Shown here in pieces: positions 28,146 to 39,220 of a stretch of DNA of 64,000 nucleotides; position 1 is the stretch's first letter, and each line of letters starts with the position of its first letter. The DNA lies in assembly GCF_001678475.1 (NCBI RefSeq), contig NZ_JTJR01000015.1:1-64000 (forward strand), given 5' to 3'. The stretch is from Gallibacterium genomosp. 3 (GTDB taxonomy: Bacteria > Pseudomonadota > Gammaproteobacteria > Enterobacterales > Pasteurellaceae). The notes below the pieces were generated by a model. That model saw only the letters and a program-made list of their open reading frames with translations, had not been told where the DNA came from and did no database searches. The position numbers and the translations under genes were made by a program.

Positions 28146-28781
28146 ATGGCATCTGCAGCGCGTTGGAATCATTACAGTAAAATCTATAATTTTTTCCTTC
28201 AAGCTGCAGATAATATGCGCCAGAGCCAATTTGCCTTACTAGACCAACAGCAAATATGGCATCATTCTCCGCTGAATATCTATATTGCAGGAGCGGGTAC
28301 AGGATTAGATGTACCCTATCTTGCAACACGCCTTAAGCCAAACAGTCAGCTCACATTAATCGACTTTTCTGCTGATATGCTAGCAAAAGCAGATAAGCTC
28401 ATTCAGCAGCAACAATACCCTTGGCAAATTACGACTAAGGTTGGACGAGCAGAACAAAGTGAACTAGCGGATCAAAGTTGTGATCTTGTGTTGCTACATT
28501 TAGTTCTCGCTGTAACATCAACACCACAAGAGCTACTTACTGAAATTGTGCGAGTTCTGAAGCCAAATGGCATAATTTCTTTGTGGGATAAATTTTTACC
28601 TGATGGGCAACAAGCTTCGTTTTGTAGGAAAAGTATTGATAAGATTACTACGGCACTAGGTACAACAATCAATCTACGTTTACAAGATCTGATTGCACCA
28701 TTGCCATTGACAATAGAACAACATCAATTTTGCCATTGGGGCTTAATGCAACAAGTAGTATTACGCAAAACTACCACGTAA
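28146..28781 (+). CDS. Class I SAM-dependent methyltransferase, substrate unknown
   Basis: 211 aa. The SAM-binding motif I is IAGAGTGLDVPYL (about 42-54), followed by the acidic residue of motif II in LTLIDFSADML (about 69-79) and a motif IV-like LVLLHLVLAV (about 113-122), then VLKPNGIISLWDK. The layout is like UbiE or phospholipid N-methyltransferases, without the extra features that would name a substrate. AAGGAG site, 10 bp after the fadJ-like gene, so probably one operon with that pair. It is convergent with cpdA, 20 bp away. Confidence 0.75.
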   Translation: MASAARWNHYSKIYNFFLQAADNMRQSQFALLDQQQIWHHSPLNIYIAGAGTGLDVPYLATRLKPNSQLTLIDFSADMLAKADKLIQQQQYPWQITTKVGRAEQSELADQSCDLVLLHLVLAVTSTPQELLTEIVRVLKPNGIISLWDKFLPDGQQASFCRKSIDKITTALGTTINLRLQDLIAPLPLTIEQHQFCHWGLMQQVVLRKTTT

Positions 28782-28801
28782 TACCACTTTTGCCATTTTA
28801 T

Positions 28802-29629
28802 TTAATAACCACTCATATTATCTTTTGGTAAAAAGACTTTCTCTTTAATACGCTGCACTTTTGTTTCAATATGACCATCTGGGTGTAGAGTAATTTCACG
28901 CCAACCTGGTTGTAAACTATCTAAAGTAAAATGCGCACAATCTGGTTTGAACTGAATACAGGTCGATGGCGTCGCAAACACAGGAATACCTTGCCATTGT
29001 GCATTCACCTCTTGGTGAATATGTCCGTAAAAAATACCTTTTACTTTTTTATGTTTAGCCAACACTTCAGAAAAATCATATGGATTTCTTAAATTATGCT
29101 GATCTAACCAAGCAGAACGCGTTGGAACCAAATGATGATGCAAAACCACTAACGTATTACGCTCAGGATACATCAATAGATGATGTTCTAACCAAGCTAA
29201 TTCATCTTCACTCAACATACCATGTGGCACCCCGTATAACTGGCTATCTAATAATAAAACTTGCCAATGTTCACCGAGTAATAAGTGTTTATGTGGTTGA
29301 ATGATCGCTTTATATACATCAAAAACAGCTTCCATTTTAGGTTGGAAGTCGTGATTGCCTGGAATCCAGAAAACTTTTTTCCCTAATTGTGCAATTTCTT
29401 TTACGAAACGATGATATCCCTCTTCACTACCATCTTGCACAAAGTCCCCTGTTGCTAAAATAAAATCACTCTCAAAGCCAGAATTTTTAATTTCGCTTAA
29501 TACCTGCTGGAAACTTGCAAATGTATTAATGCCTAATAACTCACTCTCTGCATCCGCAAACAAATGAGGATCTGTCACTTTGAGCAACCTTATTACACCA
29601 GCCGATTCATCTTGAAAAAGATCTGACAT
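28802..29629 (-). CDS. cpdA: 3',5'-cyclic AMP phosphodiesterase
   Basis: 275 aa (E. coli CpdA is 275). Calcineurin-like metallophosphoesterase that hydrolyses cAMP and so lowers CRP activity. Metal ligands in order: TDPHLF (about 19-24), ATGDFVQDG (about 59-67), IPGNHDF (about 90-96), VVLHHHLVP (about 160-168) and FYGHIHQE (about 201-208). Downstream of nudF on the same strand with 140 bp between; this linkage is also seen in Haemophilus and E. coli. Confidence 0.93.
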   Translation of the reverse strand: MSDLFQDESAGVIRLLKVTDPHLFADAESELLGINTFASFQQVLSEIKNSGFESDFILATGDFVQDGSEEGYHRFVKEIAQLGKKVFWIPGNHDFQPKMEAVFDVYKAIIQPHKHLLLGEHWQVLLLDSQLYGVPHGMLSEDELAWLEHHLLMYPERNTLVVLHHHLVPTRSAWLDQHNLRNPYDFSEVLAKHKKVKGIFYGHIHQEVNAQWQGIPVFATPSTCIQFKPDCAHFTLDSLQPGWREITLHPDGHIETKVQRIKEKVFLPKDNMSGY

Positions 29630-29769
29630 AATGCCCCCTAAAATAATTTAAACTCCTTTTTACTACTTTAGACATTTAAATAAAAAAGTCAGTAGGCAAA
29701 TAGTAAAAATGTTAGTTTACGCACATTTTTTAATAAAATTTTTTCAGAATTGTTTGCTGTATCACAGAT

Positions 29770-30402
29770 TTACTGCCATATTTTTTGCAATTTTCCATAA
29801 TTTAATTGTAACCATTGCAAACCAATTACTGCGACACCATTGTCAATTTTACCTGCCTCTAGCCATTGATATGCTGTTTCTCTTGCCACCACATGCACAC
29901 GAATATCTTCATTTTCTTCTGCTAACCCGTGAATACCACCCACTTTACTAGAGTCAACACGTCCAGCGAATAGATGTATCCGTTCCGACATTCCACCCGG
30001 ACTATCCCAGAATTGCATAATAGGTAATATCTCTGTCAACTGTACACCAGCTTCCTCTTCACTTTCACGTACAGCAACCTCGTCCGGTTTTTCACCCGTT
30101 TCAATCATTCCGGCAACCAATTCTAATAACCACGGCGAAGCTGAAGATGTTGCATCAATTGCACCAATACGAATCTGTTCTACTAAAACGACATTATCTC
30201 GTTGCGGATCATATAAAACGACTGCGGTAGCTTCATTTTTGGTTAAGACTTCCCTCGTTACCACACCACTCATTTCACCTGAAAATAAGCGGTGACGAAA
30301 CTGCACTCGTTTCATGGTATAAAACCCTTTAAATACCACTTCATCATGTAACATTTCTACATCTTGTTGCCCATATTGGCGGATAACGGTTTCCTTTGTC
30401 AT
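29770..30402 (-). CDS. nudF: ADP-ribose diphosphatase (Nudix)
   Basis: 210 aa (E. coli NudF is 209). It hydrolyses ADP-ribose to AMP and ribose 5-phosphate. The Nudix box runs from GMIETGEKPDEVAVRESEEE to AGVQL (about 106-130; the REsxEEAG core is present). EQIRIGAI and the C-terminal GVAVIGLQWLQ region match the family. AGGAG site before the ATG. It lies between psiE and cpdA on the same strand, 9 bp after psiE. Confidence 0.93.
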   Translation of the reverse strand: MTKETVIRQYGQQDVEMLHDEVVFKGFYTMKRVQFRHRLFSGEMSGVVTREVLTKNEATAVVLYDPQRDNVVLVEQIRIGAIDATSSASPWLLELVAGMIETGEKPDEVAVRESEEEAGVQLTEILPIMQFWDSPGGMSERIHLFAGRVDSSKVGGIHGLAEENEDIRVHVVARETAYQWLEAGKIDNGVAVIGLQWLQLNYGKLQKIWQ

Positions 30403-30411
30403 ATAACTCTC

Positions 30412-30843
30412 CTATTTTCTCTTTTCCGCAATATTAGCTAAGAACAAAGCGCCTACCATTAATAAAACAGCTGCTGATATTGCTAAAGTACCTAATGCAC
30501 TTGAATGATCGACAATAATTAAACGAATCATTGCCGTGATCCCGATATATAAAAAATAACGTAATGGAAAATGGAATCCAGCATTGAAATACTTCACGAT
30601 TAAAGCTAAGAACTCAAAATACAAGAAATAAACCACAATACGTTCTGCTAACACATACGCTATCGTAGTATCACTTGCTTTCAAAACTAAAATTTGTCCA
30701 AGTTCAAAAGTTTGTTTCCCTAATAACACCACTAAGATCACTGATAAAACGATCAAAGCAGCATTCAAGATCCACTGCAAAATATTGGCAAACTTTAACC
30801 CAAATTCATGTTGGTTATAATGTTTAGATGGTTCCTCTGTCAT
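30412..30843 (-). CDS. psiE: PsiE-family inner-membrane protein
   Basis: 143 aa from the ATG at 30843. That ATG overlaps the stop of the phosphopantetheinyl transferase gene (ATGA) and has GGGAG upstream. Four predicted membrane helices (about 20-42, 65-85, 90-110, 115-135). [10 protein letters not shown]-type segment ([20 protein letters not shown]) and [17 protein letters not shown] match E. coli PsiE (136 aa), a phosphate-starvation-inducible protein of unknown biochemical role. Whether phosphate controls it here is not evident. Confidence 0.9.
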   Translation of the reverse strand: MTEEPSKHYNQHEFGLKFANILQWILNAALIVLSVILVVLLGKQTFELGQILVLKASDTTIAYVLAERIVVYFLYFEFLALIVKYFNAGFHFPLRYFLYIGITAMIRLIIVDHSSALGTLAISAAVLLMVGALFLANIAEKRK

Positions 30844-31559
30844 GCTTGCTCCCAATTCACAACCAAATAACGATTAAATTTTGTTATAACTTGCGCTAAC
30901 TTATGGTTATCCCATTGATAACAATAACAATGTTCCTCTCTATAATCTTCTACATAACAAGCCAAATAAAAAGGAAGTGTTGATGTAAATAACAGTGTCC
31001 CTGCAGGTGCATCACTGGTACTAAATCTCTGTTGTGTTGGTTCAAACATCACTTTAGAGATAGCACCAATACCACGACCCTTTGCTTTTAAAATCGCCTC
31101 TCTTGCACACCAGCTTAAATAGAAAGCCGGTTCTGGATGTTGGCATTCCTGCCACCACTTGAGTTCTTCTTCTGTCGCATAATACGCCAATAATCGAGCC
31201 AAATTACGTTGTTTTTTCGGATGTTCTAGATCTATTGCAACTACACTCTGATGTTGTCTGCGTTTAGCTAAAATCACCGCAACCCAATCTCCTGAATGGC
31301 TTAAATTAAAATCAAACATTTGATTAAGCAAACAAGGTCGCCCATTTTCACCACGAGTTATGCCTTGAATAAAAACACGCTCATCACCAATCTGCTTTAA
31401 TAATTGCCACAATAAAAAATAAGCTACTTGGCGTTGTCTTTGTTTCTGTTCAGGCAACGCTGGCTGCTGAAATTTAATCTCAGAATAATGACAAGGTGGC
31501 TGTAAGTGAAAAGGGTAGATTTGCTGGATATTTCCCCAAGCAATAAAAACTTCAGACAT
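30840..31559 (-). CDS. 4'-phosphopantetheinyl transferase (AcpT/Sfp type)
   Basis: 239 aa from the ATG at 31559 (a longer frame opens with TTG at 31589 and is less likely). It transfers phosphopantetheine from CoA to a carrier-protein serine. The magnesium-binding motif is [11 protein letters not shown] (about 128-138), and the second motif [16 protein letters not shown] (about 170-185) contains the WxxxEAxxK core. [12 protein letters not shown] (about 106-117) is the His-bearing substrate motif. It resembles H. influenzae HI_0152. No carrier-protein or polyketide genes are nearby, so the partner is unknown. Divergent from leuS. Confidence 0.88.
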   Translation of the reverse strand: MSEVFIAWGNIQQIYPFHLQPPCHYSEIKFQQPALPEQKQRQRQVAYFLLWQLLKQIGDERVFIQGITRGENGRPCLLNQMFDFNLSHSGDWVAVILAKRRQHQSVVAIDLEHPKKQRNLARLLAYYATEEELKWWQECQHPEPAFYLSWCAREAILKAKGRGIGAISKVMFEPTQQRFSTSDAPAGTLLFTSTLPFYLACYVEDYREEHCYCYQWDNHKLAQVITKFNRYLVVNWEQA

Positions 31560-31716
31560 AATAGGATCATTGTTCACAACATAGTGCAAGTGTACTCAAA
31601 TTCATCGCTAATACCAATAATATTTCTATTAATTACCCGCATTTTAAGCTATTCTATACCACATTTTTTAATTCTAAATATTAACTTAATTATCGGTACT
31701 AATAGGACAACTTATC

Positions 31717-34299
31717 ATGCAAGAACAATATCGTCCCGACGTAGTAGAGAGTCGCATTCAAAAATTCTGGCAAGACAACAAAACCTTCAAAGTTCAACAA
31801 GATCCCCAAAAAGAAAAATATTACTGCTTATCTATGTTCCCTTATCCATCTGGTCGTTTACATATGGGGCACGTACGTAATTACACCATTGGTGATGTAA
31901 TTTCTCGTTATCAACGTATGAATGGGAAAAATGTATTGCAACCAATTGGTTGGGATGCCTTTGGCTTACCTGCAGAAAATGCAGCAATTAAAAATAAAGC
32001 AGCACCGGCGACTTGGACTTACGACAACATTGAGTATATGAAAAACCAACTCAAAATGTTAGGGTTCAGTTATGATTGGGATCGTGAAATCGCAACCTGT
32101 AAACCAGAATATTATAAATGGGAACAATGGTTCTTTACTGAGCTTTATAAAAAAGGATTAATCTATAAAAAAACCTCAACAGTAAACTGGTGTCCAAACG
32201 ATCAAACTGTGTTAGCCAATGAACAAGTAAATGATGGTTGTTGTTGGCGTTGTGATACTCCAGTAGAACAAAAAGAAATTCCACAATGGTTTGTAAAAAT
32301 TACTGATTACGCAGAACAATTACTGCAAGGTTTAGATCAATTACCTGATTGGCCTGATCAAGTCAAAGCAATGCAACGTAACTGGATTGGTCGTTCAGAA
32401 GGGGTAGAAATTACATTTAAAATGCAAGACAGTGATGAAACTGTGACTGTCTATACTACTCGTCCAGATACATTCTATGGTGTGTCTTATCTTGCAGTTG
32501 CAGCAGGGCATCCACTTGCAGAGCAAGCTGCGAAAAATAATCCAGAACTCGCAAAATTCTTACAAGAATGTCGTAATACCAAAGTTGCTGAAGCAGAATT
32601 AGCAACAATGGAGAAAAAAGGTATGTTCACAGGCCGTTATGCATTACATCCAATTACAGGCGAAGCGGTACCTGTGTGGGTCGCTAACTTTGTGTTAATG
32701 CATTATGGTACTGGTGCCGTTATGGCTGTTCCAGCTCACGACCAACGTGACTATGAGTTCGCTCAAAAATACGACTTACCACTAAAACCTGTGATTACCC
32801 CCACTGATGGTAGTGAATTAGATCTTAGCAAAGCCGCTTATACCGAACACGGTATTGCGATTAATTCAGCTGAATTTAATGGTTTAGATTTTGAACAAGC
32901 TTTTAATGGTATTGCTGATAAATTAGAAGCGATGGGGGTTGGCAAACGCCAAGTGAACTATCGTTTACGTGACTGGGGTGTTTCTCGCCAACGTTATTGG
33001 GGTGCACCAATTCCAATGATGACTTTAGAGAATGGTGAAGTTGTTCCTGTTCCATTACAAGATCTCCCAGTAATTTTACCTGAAGACGTGGTCATGGATG
33101 GGGTGCAAAGCCCAATTAAAGCTGATCCTAACTGGGCGAAAACAACCTATAATGGACAATCTGCTCTACGTGAAACAGATACCTTCGATACCTTTATGGA
33201 GTCATCTTGGTATTATGCACGTTATACCTGTCCACAATACCAACAAGGTATGTTAGATAGTAAAGAAGCCAACTATTGGTTACCAGTTGACCAATATATT
33301 GGAGGAATTGAGCATGCTACTATGCACCTACTCTATTTCCGTTTCTATCACAAATTATTACGTGATGCTGGCTTATTATCTTGCGATGAACCTGCTACCA
33401 AACTACTTTGCCAAGGAATGGTATTAGCAGATGCTTTCTATTACACCTCACCAACCAACGAACGTATTTGGGTATCTCCAACTAAAGTGAGTGTAACACG
33501 TGATGAAAAAGGACGAATTGTTAAAGCAGTTGATCCTGAAGGTCACGAATTAGTGCACGCTGGTATGACAAAAATGTCTAAATCTAAAAACAACGGGATC
33601 GATCCACAAGAAATGGTGGAAAAATATGGTGCAGATACCGTGCGTTTATTTATGATGTTCGCCTCACCAGCTGAAATGACTCTTGAATGGCAAGAATCTG
33701 GTGTTGAAGGCGCTAACCGTTTCCTTCGCCGTTTATGGAAATTAGTCTATGACTATCAACAACAACCAGCAACAACCGCTATTGATGTGACTGCACTTAA
33801 TGCTGAACAAAAAGCATTGCGTCGTGATTTACATAAAACTATCGCAAAAGTAAGTGATGATATTGGTCGTCGTCAAACTTTTAATACAGCCATTGCCGCC
33901 GTGATGGAGTTAATGAATAAATTAACTAAAGCATCTTTAGCAACCGAACAAGATCGTGCGGTAATGAAAGAAGCATTAAATGCTGTGGTGAAAATGCTTT
34001 ACCCAATTACACCACATATCTGTTTCCAGTTATGGCAAGATCTTGGTAATGAAGATATGATTGATTTCTCTCCATGGGTCGTTGCTGATGAAAAAGCAAT
34101 GATTGATGATGAAAAACTTGTTGTGGTACAAGTGAATGGTAAAGTTCGCGGTAAAGTAACTGTACCAGCTTCCGCTTCTGAAGACGAAATTAAAGCTGCT
34201 GCTATGGCAGACGAAAATGTACAAAAACACTTAGAGGGTTTAAACATTATCAAAGTAATTTATGTTCCAGGTAAATTACTCAGCTTCGTTGCCAAATAA
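31717..34299 (+). CDS. leuS: Leucyl-tRNA synthetase
   Basis: 860 aa (E. coli LeuS is 860). Class I synthetase: HIGH variant HMGHVRN (about 49-55), editing CP1 domain (about 225-415, with TTRPDTFYG at about 247), KMSKSKNNG (about 621, the KMSKS loop) and a C-terminal tRNA-binding domain ending GKLLSFVAK. First gene of leuS-lptE-holA. Confidence 0.98.
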   Translation: MQEQYRPDVVESRIQKFWQDNKTFKVQQDPQKEKYYCLSMFPYPSGRLHMGHVRNYTIGDVISRYQRMNGKNVLQPIGWDAFGLPAENAAIKNKAAPATWTYDNIEYMKNQLKMLGFSYDWDREIATCKPEYYKWEQWFFTELYKKGLIYKKTSTVNWCPNDQTVLANEQVNDGCCWRCDTPVEQKEIPQWFVKITDYAEQLLQGLDQLPDWPDQVKAMQRNWIGRSEGVEITFKMQDSDETVTVYTTRPDTFYGVSYLAVAAGHPLAEQAAKNNPELAKFLQECRNTKVAEAELATMEKKGMFTGRYALHPITGEAVPVWVANFVLMHYGTGAVMAVPAHDQRDYEFAQKYDLPLKPVITPTDGSELDLSKAAYTEHGIAINSAEFNGLDFEQAFNGIADKLEAMGVGKRQVNYRLRDWGVSRQRYWGAPIPMMTLENGEVVPVPLQDLPVILPEDVVMDGVQSPIKADPNWAKTTYNGQSALRETDTFDTFMESSWYYARYTCPQYQQGMLDSKEANYWLPVDQYIGGIEHATMHLLYFRFYHKLLRDAGLLSCDEPATKLLCQGMVLADAFYYTSPTNERIWVSPTKVSVTRDEKGRIVKAVDPEGHELVHAGMTKMSKSKNNGIDPQEMVEKYGADTVRLFMMFASPAEMTLEWQESGVEGANRFLRRLWKLVYDYQQQPATTAIDVTALNAEQKALRRDLHKTIAKVSDDIGRRQTFNTAIAAVMELMNKLTKASLATEQDRAVMKEALNAVVKMLYPITPHICFQLWQDLGNEDMIDFSPWVVADEKAMIDDEKLVVVQVNGKVRGKVTVPASASEDEIKAAAMADENVQKHLEGLNIIKVIYVPGKLLSFVAK

Positions 34300-34399
34300 C
34301 AAGTTATTTAACTAATCAAGTGGTGCCATATTCAATGACTGAAATACGACTAATATAATATTTCTATGAATATGGCACTCTATCTGTAAAGGAATCCCT

Positions 34400-34888
34400 A
34401 TGAAAAAGCTAAAACACATTTTTACTTTATCATTAACACTGTTGCTATCGGCTTGTGGATTTCATTTTGCCAATGATGAACTTTCCAAAAACACCTTTAA
34501 AGAGGTGCAATTAGAAACAGGTGATAAATATAGTGATATTGCTTTAGCGATGAAAAAAGAATTGCGTTCACGTGGCGTTACGTTAGTCGAAAAAGGTAAC
34601 ACACCAATTTTACATTTAAATGGTGTATCCACTAATGACACTGTTGCTTCTGTGTTTAAGCAAGGACGTGAGGCTGAAAGCTTATTGACACTATCTGTTA
34701 ATGCTTCCTTACAAATGCCTGATAACAAACGTTATCCAATTAATATTCAAGTTTCACGCACATTCTTCGATAACTCACGTGCAGCTTTAGCAAAAAATGC
34801 TGAACAACGTACTATCTGGAGCGATATGTACCGTCAGGCAGCACAACAAATTTTGGTAAAAATGATCAGTATCCAACAACAATATTAA
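34400..34888 (+). CDS. lptE: LPS-assembly lipoprotein LptE
   Basis: 162 aa with a lipoprotein signal: hydrophobic core LTLLLSAC, lipobox Cys at residue 19, then GFHF as in the LptE/RlpB family. It plugs the LptD barrel and helps place LPS on the outer surface. Family segments LRSRGVTLV and SRTFFDNSRAALAKNAEQ are visible. It sits between leuS and holA as in other gamma-proteobacteria, 3 bp before holA. Confidence 0.94.
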   Translation: MKKLKHIFTLSLTLLLSACGFHFANDELSKNTFKEVQLETGDKYSDIALAMKKELRSRGVTLVEKGNTPILHLNGVSTNDTVASVFKQGREAESLLTLSVNASLQMPDNKRYPINIQVSRTFFDNSRAALAKNAEQRTIWSDMYRQAAQQILVKMISIQQQY

Positions 34889-34891
34889 TTT

Positions 34892-35929
34892 ATGATAGTA
34901 AGGATCTTTGCCAATAAATTGAGCTATTCTCTCCAACAGCAATCTTATCTTGGTTATTTGCTTGTGGGGCAAGATCCTTTACTTTTGGAAGAAAGCAAAG
35001 CTACGATTCTGGAATTTGCTAAGCAACAAGGTGTCGAGCAAAAACAAGAACTTGTTATTGATACTAGCACTGATTGGTCACAACTCTTCAATGACCTACA
35101 AACATTTGGTCTGTTTTCTAGCAAGCAGCTCTTTTTTATCACGTTACCAGAAAATCTCTCCACTACTTTACAACAACAGTTACAACAATTAGTTTCTCTC
35201 TTACATTCAGATACGATCGTTGTATTACAACTGGCAAAACTCTCATTAGCGATGGAAAAACAAGCTTGGTTTATAGCTTTAAACCAACTCGCTATTTTAC
35301 AGGTAAATTGTCAAACACCACCACTAGAGCAATTACCGCAATGGATTAAACAACGTGCCACAATGATGTCACTTAATCTTGATCCTGCTGCAATTGAATT
35401 ACTAGCTTACAATTATGAAAATAATTTAGCTGCCTTAAAGCAAGTTTTGCAGTTAATGCAACTGCTATACCCACAACAAACAATTACACCGTTAAATGCT
35501 AACCAATGCATTGAGCAATCTGCTGTATTCACGCCTTATCAGTGGGTTGATGCAATTTTACAAGGTAAAGGCTATCGGGCTGCGCGAATCTTAGAACAAT
35601 TACATAATGAAGGGGATATTCAAGCTGTTGTTTTATTAAGAATCTTACAAAAAGAAGTATTCTTATTGTTGGAATTAGGTACCGAACCGCAAGCAAAAAT
35701 TTCACCTCAACAACATCTTTCTGCGATGGGTGTAAAAGAACGCTTTGATCACTTACGCATCTGGAAAAACCGTCGCCCTTTTTACCTTAACGCGATTCAA
35801 CGTCTTTCCTATCAACAGATATACCAATTAATTCATCAATTAACGGCATTAGAAAAAGAACTCAAACAAAATGCAGATGCCAATGTTTGGCAATCATTAC
35901 AAGAAATTGCCATTAATCTGGCCAGTTAA
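34892..35929 (+). CDS. holA: DNA polymerase III delta subunit
   Basis: 345 aa (E. coli HolA is 343). Clamp-loader subunit that opens the beta clamp. Family features: YLLVGQDPLLLEESKATI (about 22-39), an SSKQLFFITLPE segment in the AAA+-like domain, AIELLAYNYENNLAALKQVL (about 166-185), and the C-terminal collar region RLSYQQIYQLIHQLTALEKELKQ. The start at 34892 follows lptE by 3 bp. Convergent with mutT, 2 bp apart, without a clear terminator between. Confidence 0.93.
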   Translation: MIVRIFANKLSYSLQQQSYLGYLLVGQDPLLLEESKATILEFAKQQGVEQKQELVIDTSTDWSQLFNDLQTFGLFSSKQLFFITLPENLSTTLQQQLQQLVSLLHSDTIVVLQLAKLSLAMEKQAWFIALNQLAILQVNCQTPPLEQLPQWIKQRATMMSLNLDPAAIELLAYNYENNLAALKQVLQLMQLLYPQQTITPLNANQCIEQSAVFTPYQWVDAILQGKGYRAARILEQLHNEGDIQAVVLLRILQKEVFLLLELGTEPQAKISPQQHLSAMGVKERFDHLRIWKNRRPFYLNAIQRLSYQQIYQLIHQLTALEKELKQNADANVWQSLQEIAINLAS

Positions 35930-35931
35930 AA

Positions 35932-36336
35932 TCACTCTTCTGTTTCAGCGAGTAATCGTTGGATAATTTTCACATTCGCTGGTGGAAACTGCCCTATATC
36001 CAGTTGTTTTTGCTCTAACCAAAATCCTTCTTGTCCTTCGCGACCAAAAGGTTCTCCGACCCACTCTTCAACTAAATAAAAATAGAAAGAAATAATTTTT
36101 TGTGGATACTCAAATTGGAAGTGTTCATACAATTTTGTATTAAGTACAAAAATACCCACCTCTTCTTCAAGCTCTCTTTTTAGTGCTTGCTCTGGCGTTT
36201 CACCTTTATCGACTTTTCCCCCTGGAAATTCCCATGATTGGGCGAAATCTTTTCCTTCTAAACGTTGAGTAAGATAGATTTGTTTGAATTCATTACGAAT
36301 AATTCCTGCGGCAACTTTAACTAACGGCTTTTTCAT
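35932..36336 (-). CDS. mutT: 8-oxo-dGTP diphosphatase
   Basis: 134 aa (E. coli MutT is 129). It removes oxidised dGTP from the nucleotide pool. The Nudix box runs across GGKVDKGETPEQALKRELEE to EVGI (about 39-62). KVAAGIIRNEFKQIYLTQR at the start and SWEFPGGK match MutT. Downstream of secA on the same strand, the order known in E. coli and Haemophilus, but with a terminator hairpin between. Confidence 0.94.
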   Translation of the reverse strand: MKKPLVKVAAGIIRNEFKQIYLTQRLEGKDFAQSWEFPGGKVDKGETPEQALKRELEEEVGIFVLNTKLYEHFQFEYPQKIISFYFYLVEEWVGEPFGREGQEGFWLEQKQLDIGQFPPANVKIIQRLLAETEE

Positions 36337-36377
36337 ATTTTCTCTCTTATTGCTTAATCCTATTTCATTTTATTGAT

Positions 36378-36414
36378 AAAAAAGCTGTACACATCTCCTG
36401 ATAATGTACAGCTT
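36378..36414 (-). terminator. Terminator after secA
   Basis: 10-bp perfect stem aagctgtaca (36382-36391) / tgtacagctt (36405-36414). Read on the minus strand it ends in a run of T (A run 36378-36383). Just downstream of secA and upstream of mutT. Confidence 0.8.
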
Positions 36415-36442
36415 CTCTGTTATCTAAAGCAAATTAAAAGCG

Positions 36443-39145
36443 CTATTTAATTTTGCCACAACAGTGTTTATATTTTTTACCCGAACCACAAGGGCAAGGT
36501 TCATTACGTCCGATTTTACGTTGTGATGCTCCATCTTCGGCTTGTCCTGACTCACTGTGGTATTCTACTTGTGCTTGTTCCGCCATTTTTGCAGCAGCCG
36601 CAGCTGCTTGAGCTCTCGCTTGTTCCGCTGCTTCGATCTCTTCTTGTGTACGAACTTGGACTTTAGTCAAAATACTTACCACATTAAACTTCAAGGTTTC
36701 CAACATATCCGTAAACATTTGGAAGCACTCTTTCTTATACTCTTGTTTTGGATCTTTTTGTGCATAACCACGTAAATGGATACCTTTACGCAAATGATCC
36801 ATTGCAGAAAGATGTTCTTTCCAAAGTTCATCTAATGTTTGTAACATCACACCTTTTTCGAAATTACGCATGGTTTCAGCACCAACCATCGCTTCTTTCT
36901 TCTTATAATCTTCAACTGCAAGTTCAACAATACGTTCACGTAATGTTTCTTCATGTAAGTTGTGATCTTCATCCAACCATTTTGCAATTGGTAAATCCAT
37001 ATTGAAATCCGCTTTTAAGCGTTTTTCTAAACCTTCCACATCCCAAAGTTCTTCGAGAGATTGTGGTGGAATATATTGATCAATCACGTGGTTAAATACA
37101 TCTTGACGGATCACATCAATAGTTTCAGAAATATCATCATTTTCTAATAACTCATTACGCTGTGCATAAATTGCATGACGTTGGTCATTAGCGACATCAT
37201 CAAACTCAAGCAAATTCTTACGACCATCAAAGTTATGGGCTTCAACTTTTGCTTGTGCAGAAGCAATAACTTTGGTCAACATTTTCGATTCCATCGCCTC
37301 GCCTGGCTCAGAAAATGCTTTACGCATTAGATTTAATTTACCTTCATTCAGGTAAATTCGCATTAACGCATCATCGAGTGATAAATAGAAACGCGAAGAA
37401 CCTGGGTCACCTTGACGACCAGAACGACCACGAAGCTGGTTATCAATACGACGTGATTCATGACGTTCCGTACCAATAATGTGTAAACCACCTGCTTTCA
37501 TTACAATATCATGGCGTTCTTGCCATGCTTGTTTAATCGCTTCAATTTGTTCCTCAGTTGGATTTTCTAATTTAGCTATTTCCGCTTTCCAGTTACCACC
37601 TAACACAATATCTGTACCACGACCAGCCATATTCGTTGCAATGGTTACTGCACCTGGATACCCTGCATCCGCTACAATTTCTGCTTCTTTAGCATGGAAT
37701 TTCGCATTCAAGACATTATGTTTAATCCCTTCTTTCTTCAAAATATCAGACAGTAACTCTGATTTTTCGATAGACACTGTCCCCACCAACACTGGTTGTT
37801 GGCGTGCAATACAGTCTTTAATGTCTTCAACTATCGCTTTGAATTTATCTTCTTCGCTCTTAAACATTAAATCTGTACGGTCATCACGAATCATTGGCTT
37901 ATTCGTTGGAATAACAATGGTTTCTAAGCCATAAATTTGTTGGAACTCAAACGCTTCAGTATCCGCAGTCCCTGTCATTCCAGCTAATTTTTCATAAAGA
38001 CGGAAGTAGTTTTGGTAAGTAATTGACGCCACAGTTTGGTTTTCGCTTTGAATCTTCACCCCTTCTTTTGCTTCAATAGCTTGGTGTAAACCATCAGACC
38101 AACGGCGACCTGCCATCGTACGTCCTGTATGTTCATCAACGATCACGATTTCGCCATCTTTCACAATGTAATCCACATTACGTTCAAACAGAGAATGTGC
38201 TCTTAATGCAGCATAAACGTGATGCAACAAGGTGATTTTTGCAGGTGAATAAAGTGATTCATCCTCTTTCATTAACCCAGCTTCCATCAATAATTTTTCA
38301 ATTTTGATCTGGCCACGTTCTGTTAAATATGCCTGTTTATTTTTTAAATCAACAGTATAATCACCATCACCTTGGAACTCTTCACTATCTTCTTTTTCTT
38401 GCTTAATTAAATGCGGAATGAGCTTATCAATAGCAATATATAACTCAGAACTATCCTCTGCTTGCCCTGAAATAATTAATGGCGTACGTGCTTCATCAAT
38501 TAAAATAGAGTCCACTTCATCGACAAGTGCATAATGTAATGGACGTTGGAAACGTTCTTGCATACTGTGAGCGAGATTATCACGTAAATAATCGAAACCA
38601 AGTTCACTATTGGTTGCATAAGTGATATCCGCAGCATAAGCAGCTCGTTTCTCCTCAGGCAACATTCCCGGTATATTTACGCCAACTGTCATCCCGAGAA
38701 ATTCGAACAGAGGACGGTTGGTTTCCGCATCACGGCGAGCAAGGTAATCATTGACAGTAACGACATGAACTCCTTTACCTGTTAAGGCATTTAAATAACA
38801 TGGTAAAGTAGCAGTTAAGGTTTTTCCTTCCCCTGTACGCATTTCAGCAATACAACGATTATTTAACACCATTCCCCCAATTAACTGCACATCAAACGGA
38901 CGTAAACCTAAAACACGTTTACTTGCCTCACGTACAGTAGCAAAGGCCTCTGGTAATAATTGATCTAAGGTTTCACCTTTTTCTAAACGATCACGAAACT
39001 CTGCTGTTTTTGCTTTTAATTCATCATCTGAAAGTTCTGCAAATTTAGGTTCTAATTTATTAATTACGGCCACACGTTTATTTAAACGGCGTAAAATACG
39101 GTCATTACGACTACCAAAAATTTTTCTTGCAATAGCTGATAACAT
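36443..39145 (-). CDS. secA: Preprotein translocase ATPase SecA
   Basis: 900 aa (E. coli SecA is 901). Motor of Sec protein export. Walker [10 protein letters not shown] (about 102-110), [13 protein letters not shown] (Walker B region, about 208-220), [23 protein letters not shown] and the C-terminal zinc motif [12 protein letters not shown] with the SecB-binding tail. Its translation is probably coupled to the upstream SecM arrest peptide. The start ATG 39145 lacks a strong ribosome site; ACAAG near it can pair with a CTTGT segment 30-35 nt upstream, a possible sequestering stem. Confidence 0.98.
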   Translation of the reverse strand: MLSAIARKIFGSRNDRILRRLNKRVAVINKLEPKFAELSDDELKAKTAEFRDRLEKGETLDQLLPEAFATVREASKRVLGLRPFDVQLIGGMVLNNRCIAEMRTGEGKTLTATLPCYLNALTGKGVHVVTVNDYLARRDAETNRPLFEFLGMTVGVNIPGMLPEEKRAAYAADITYATNSELGFDYLRDNLAHSMQERFQRPLHYALVDEVDSILIDEARTPLIISGQAEDSSELYIAIDKLIPHLIKQEKEDSEEFQGDGDYTVDLKNKQAYLTERGQIKIEKLLMEAGLMKEDESLYSPAKITLLHHVYAALRAHSLFERNVDYIVKDGEIVIVDEHTGRTMAGRRWSDGLHQAIEAKEGVKIQSENQTVASITYQNYFRLYEKLAGMTGTADTEAFEFQQIYGLETIVIPTNKPMIRDDRTDLMFKSEEDKFKAIVEDIKDCIARQQPVLVGTVSIEKSELLSDILKKEGIKHNVLNAKFHAKEAEIVADAGYPGAVTIATNMAGRGTDIVLGGNWKAEIAKLENPTEEQIEAIKQAWQERHDIVMKAGGLHIIGTERHESRRIDNQLRGRSGRQGDPGSSRFYLSLDDALMRIYLNEGKLNLMRKAFSEPGEAMESKMLTKVIASAQAKVEAHNFDGRKNLLEFDDVANDQRHAIYAQRNELLENDDISETIDVIRQDVFNHVIDQYIPPQSLEELWDVEGLEKRLKADFNMDLPIAKWLDEDHNLHEETLRERIVELAVEDYKKKEAMVGAETMRNFEKGVMLQTLDELWKEHLSAMDHLRKGIHLRGYAQKDPKQEYKKECFQMFTDMLETLKFNVVSILTKVQVRTQEEIEAAEQARAQAAAAAAKMAEQAQVEYHSESGQAEDGASQRKIGRNEPCPCGSGKKYKHCCGKIK

Positions 39146-39220
39146 AATAATTTCTTTTTCTTGTTACAAAATCATACTTGCTGACGTACAAGTCAACACA
39201 CCAAAATAATTATATACAGA

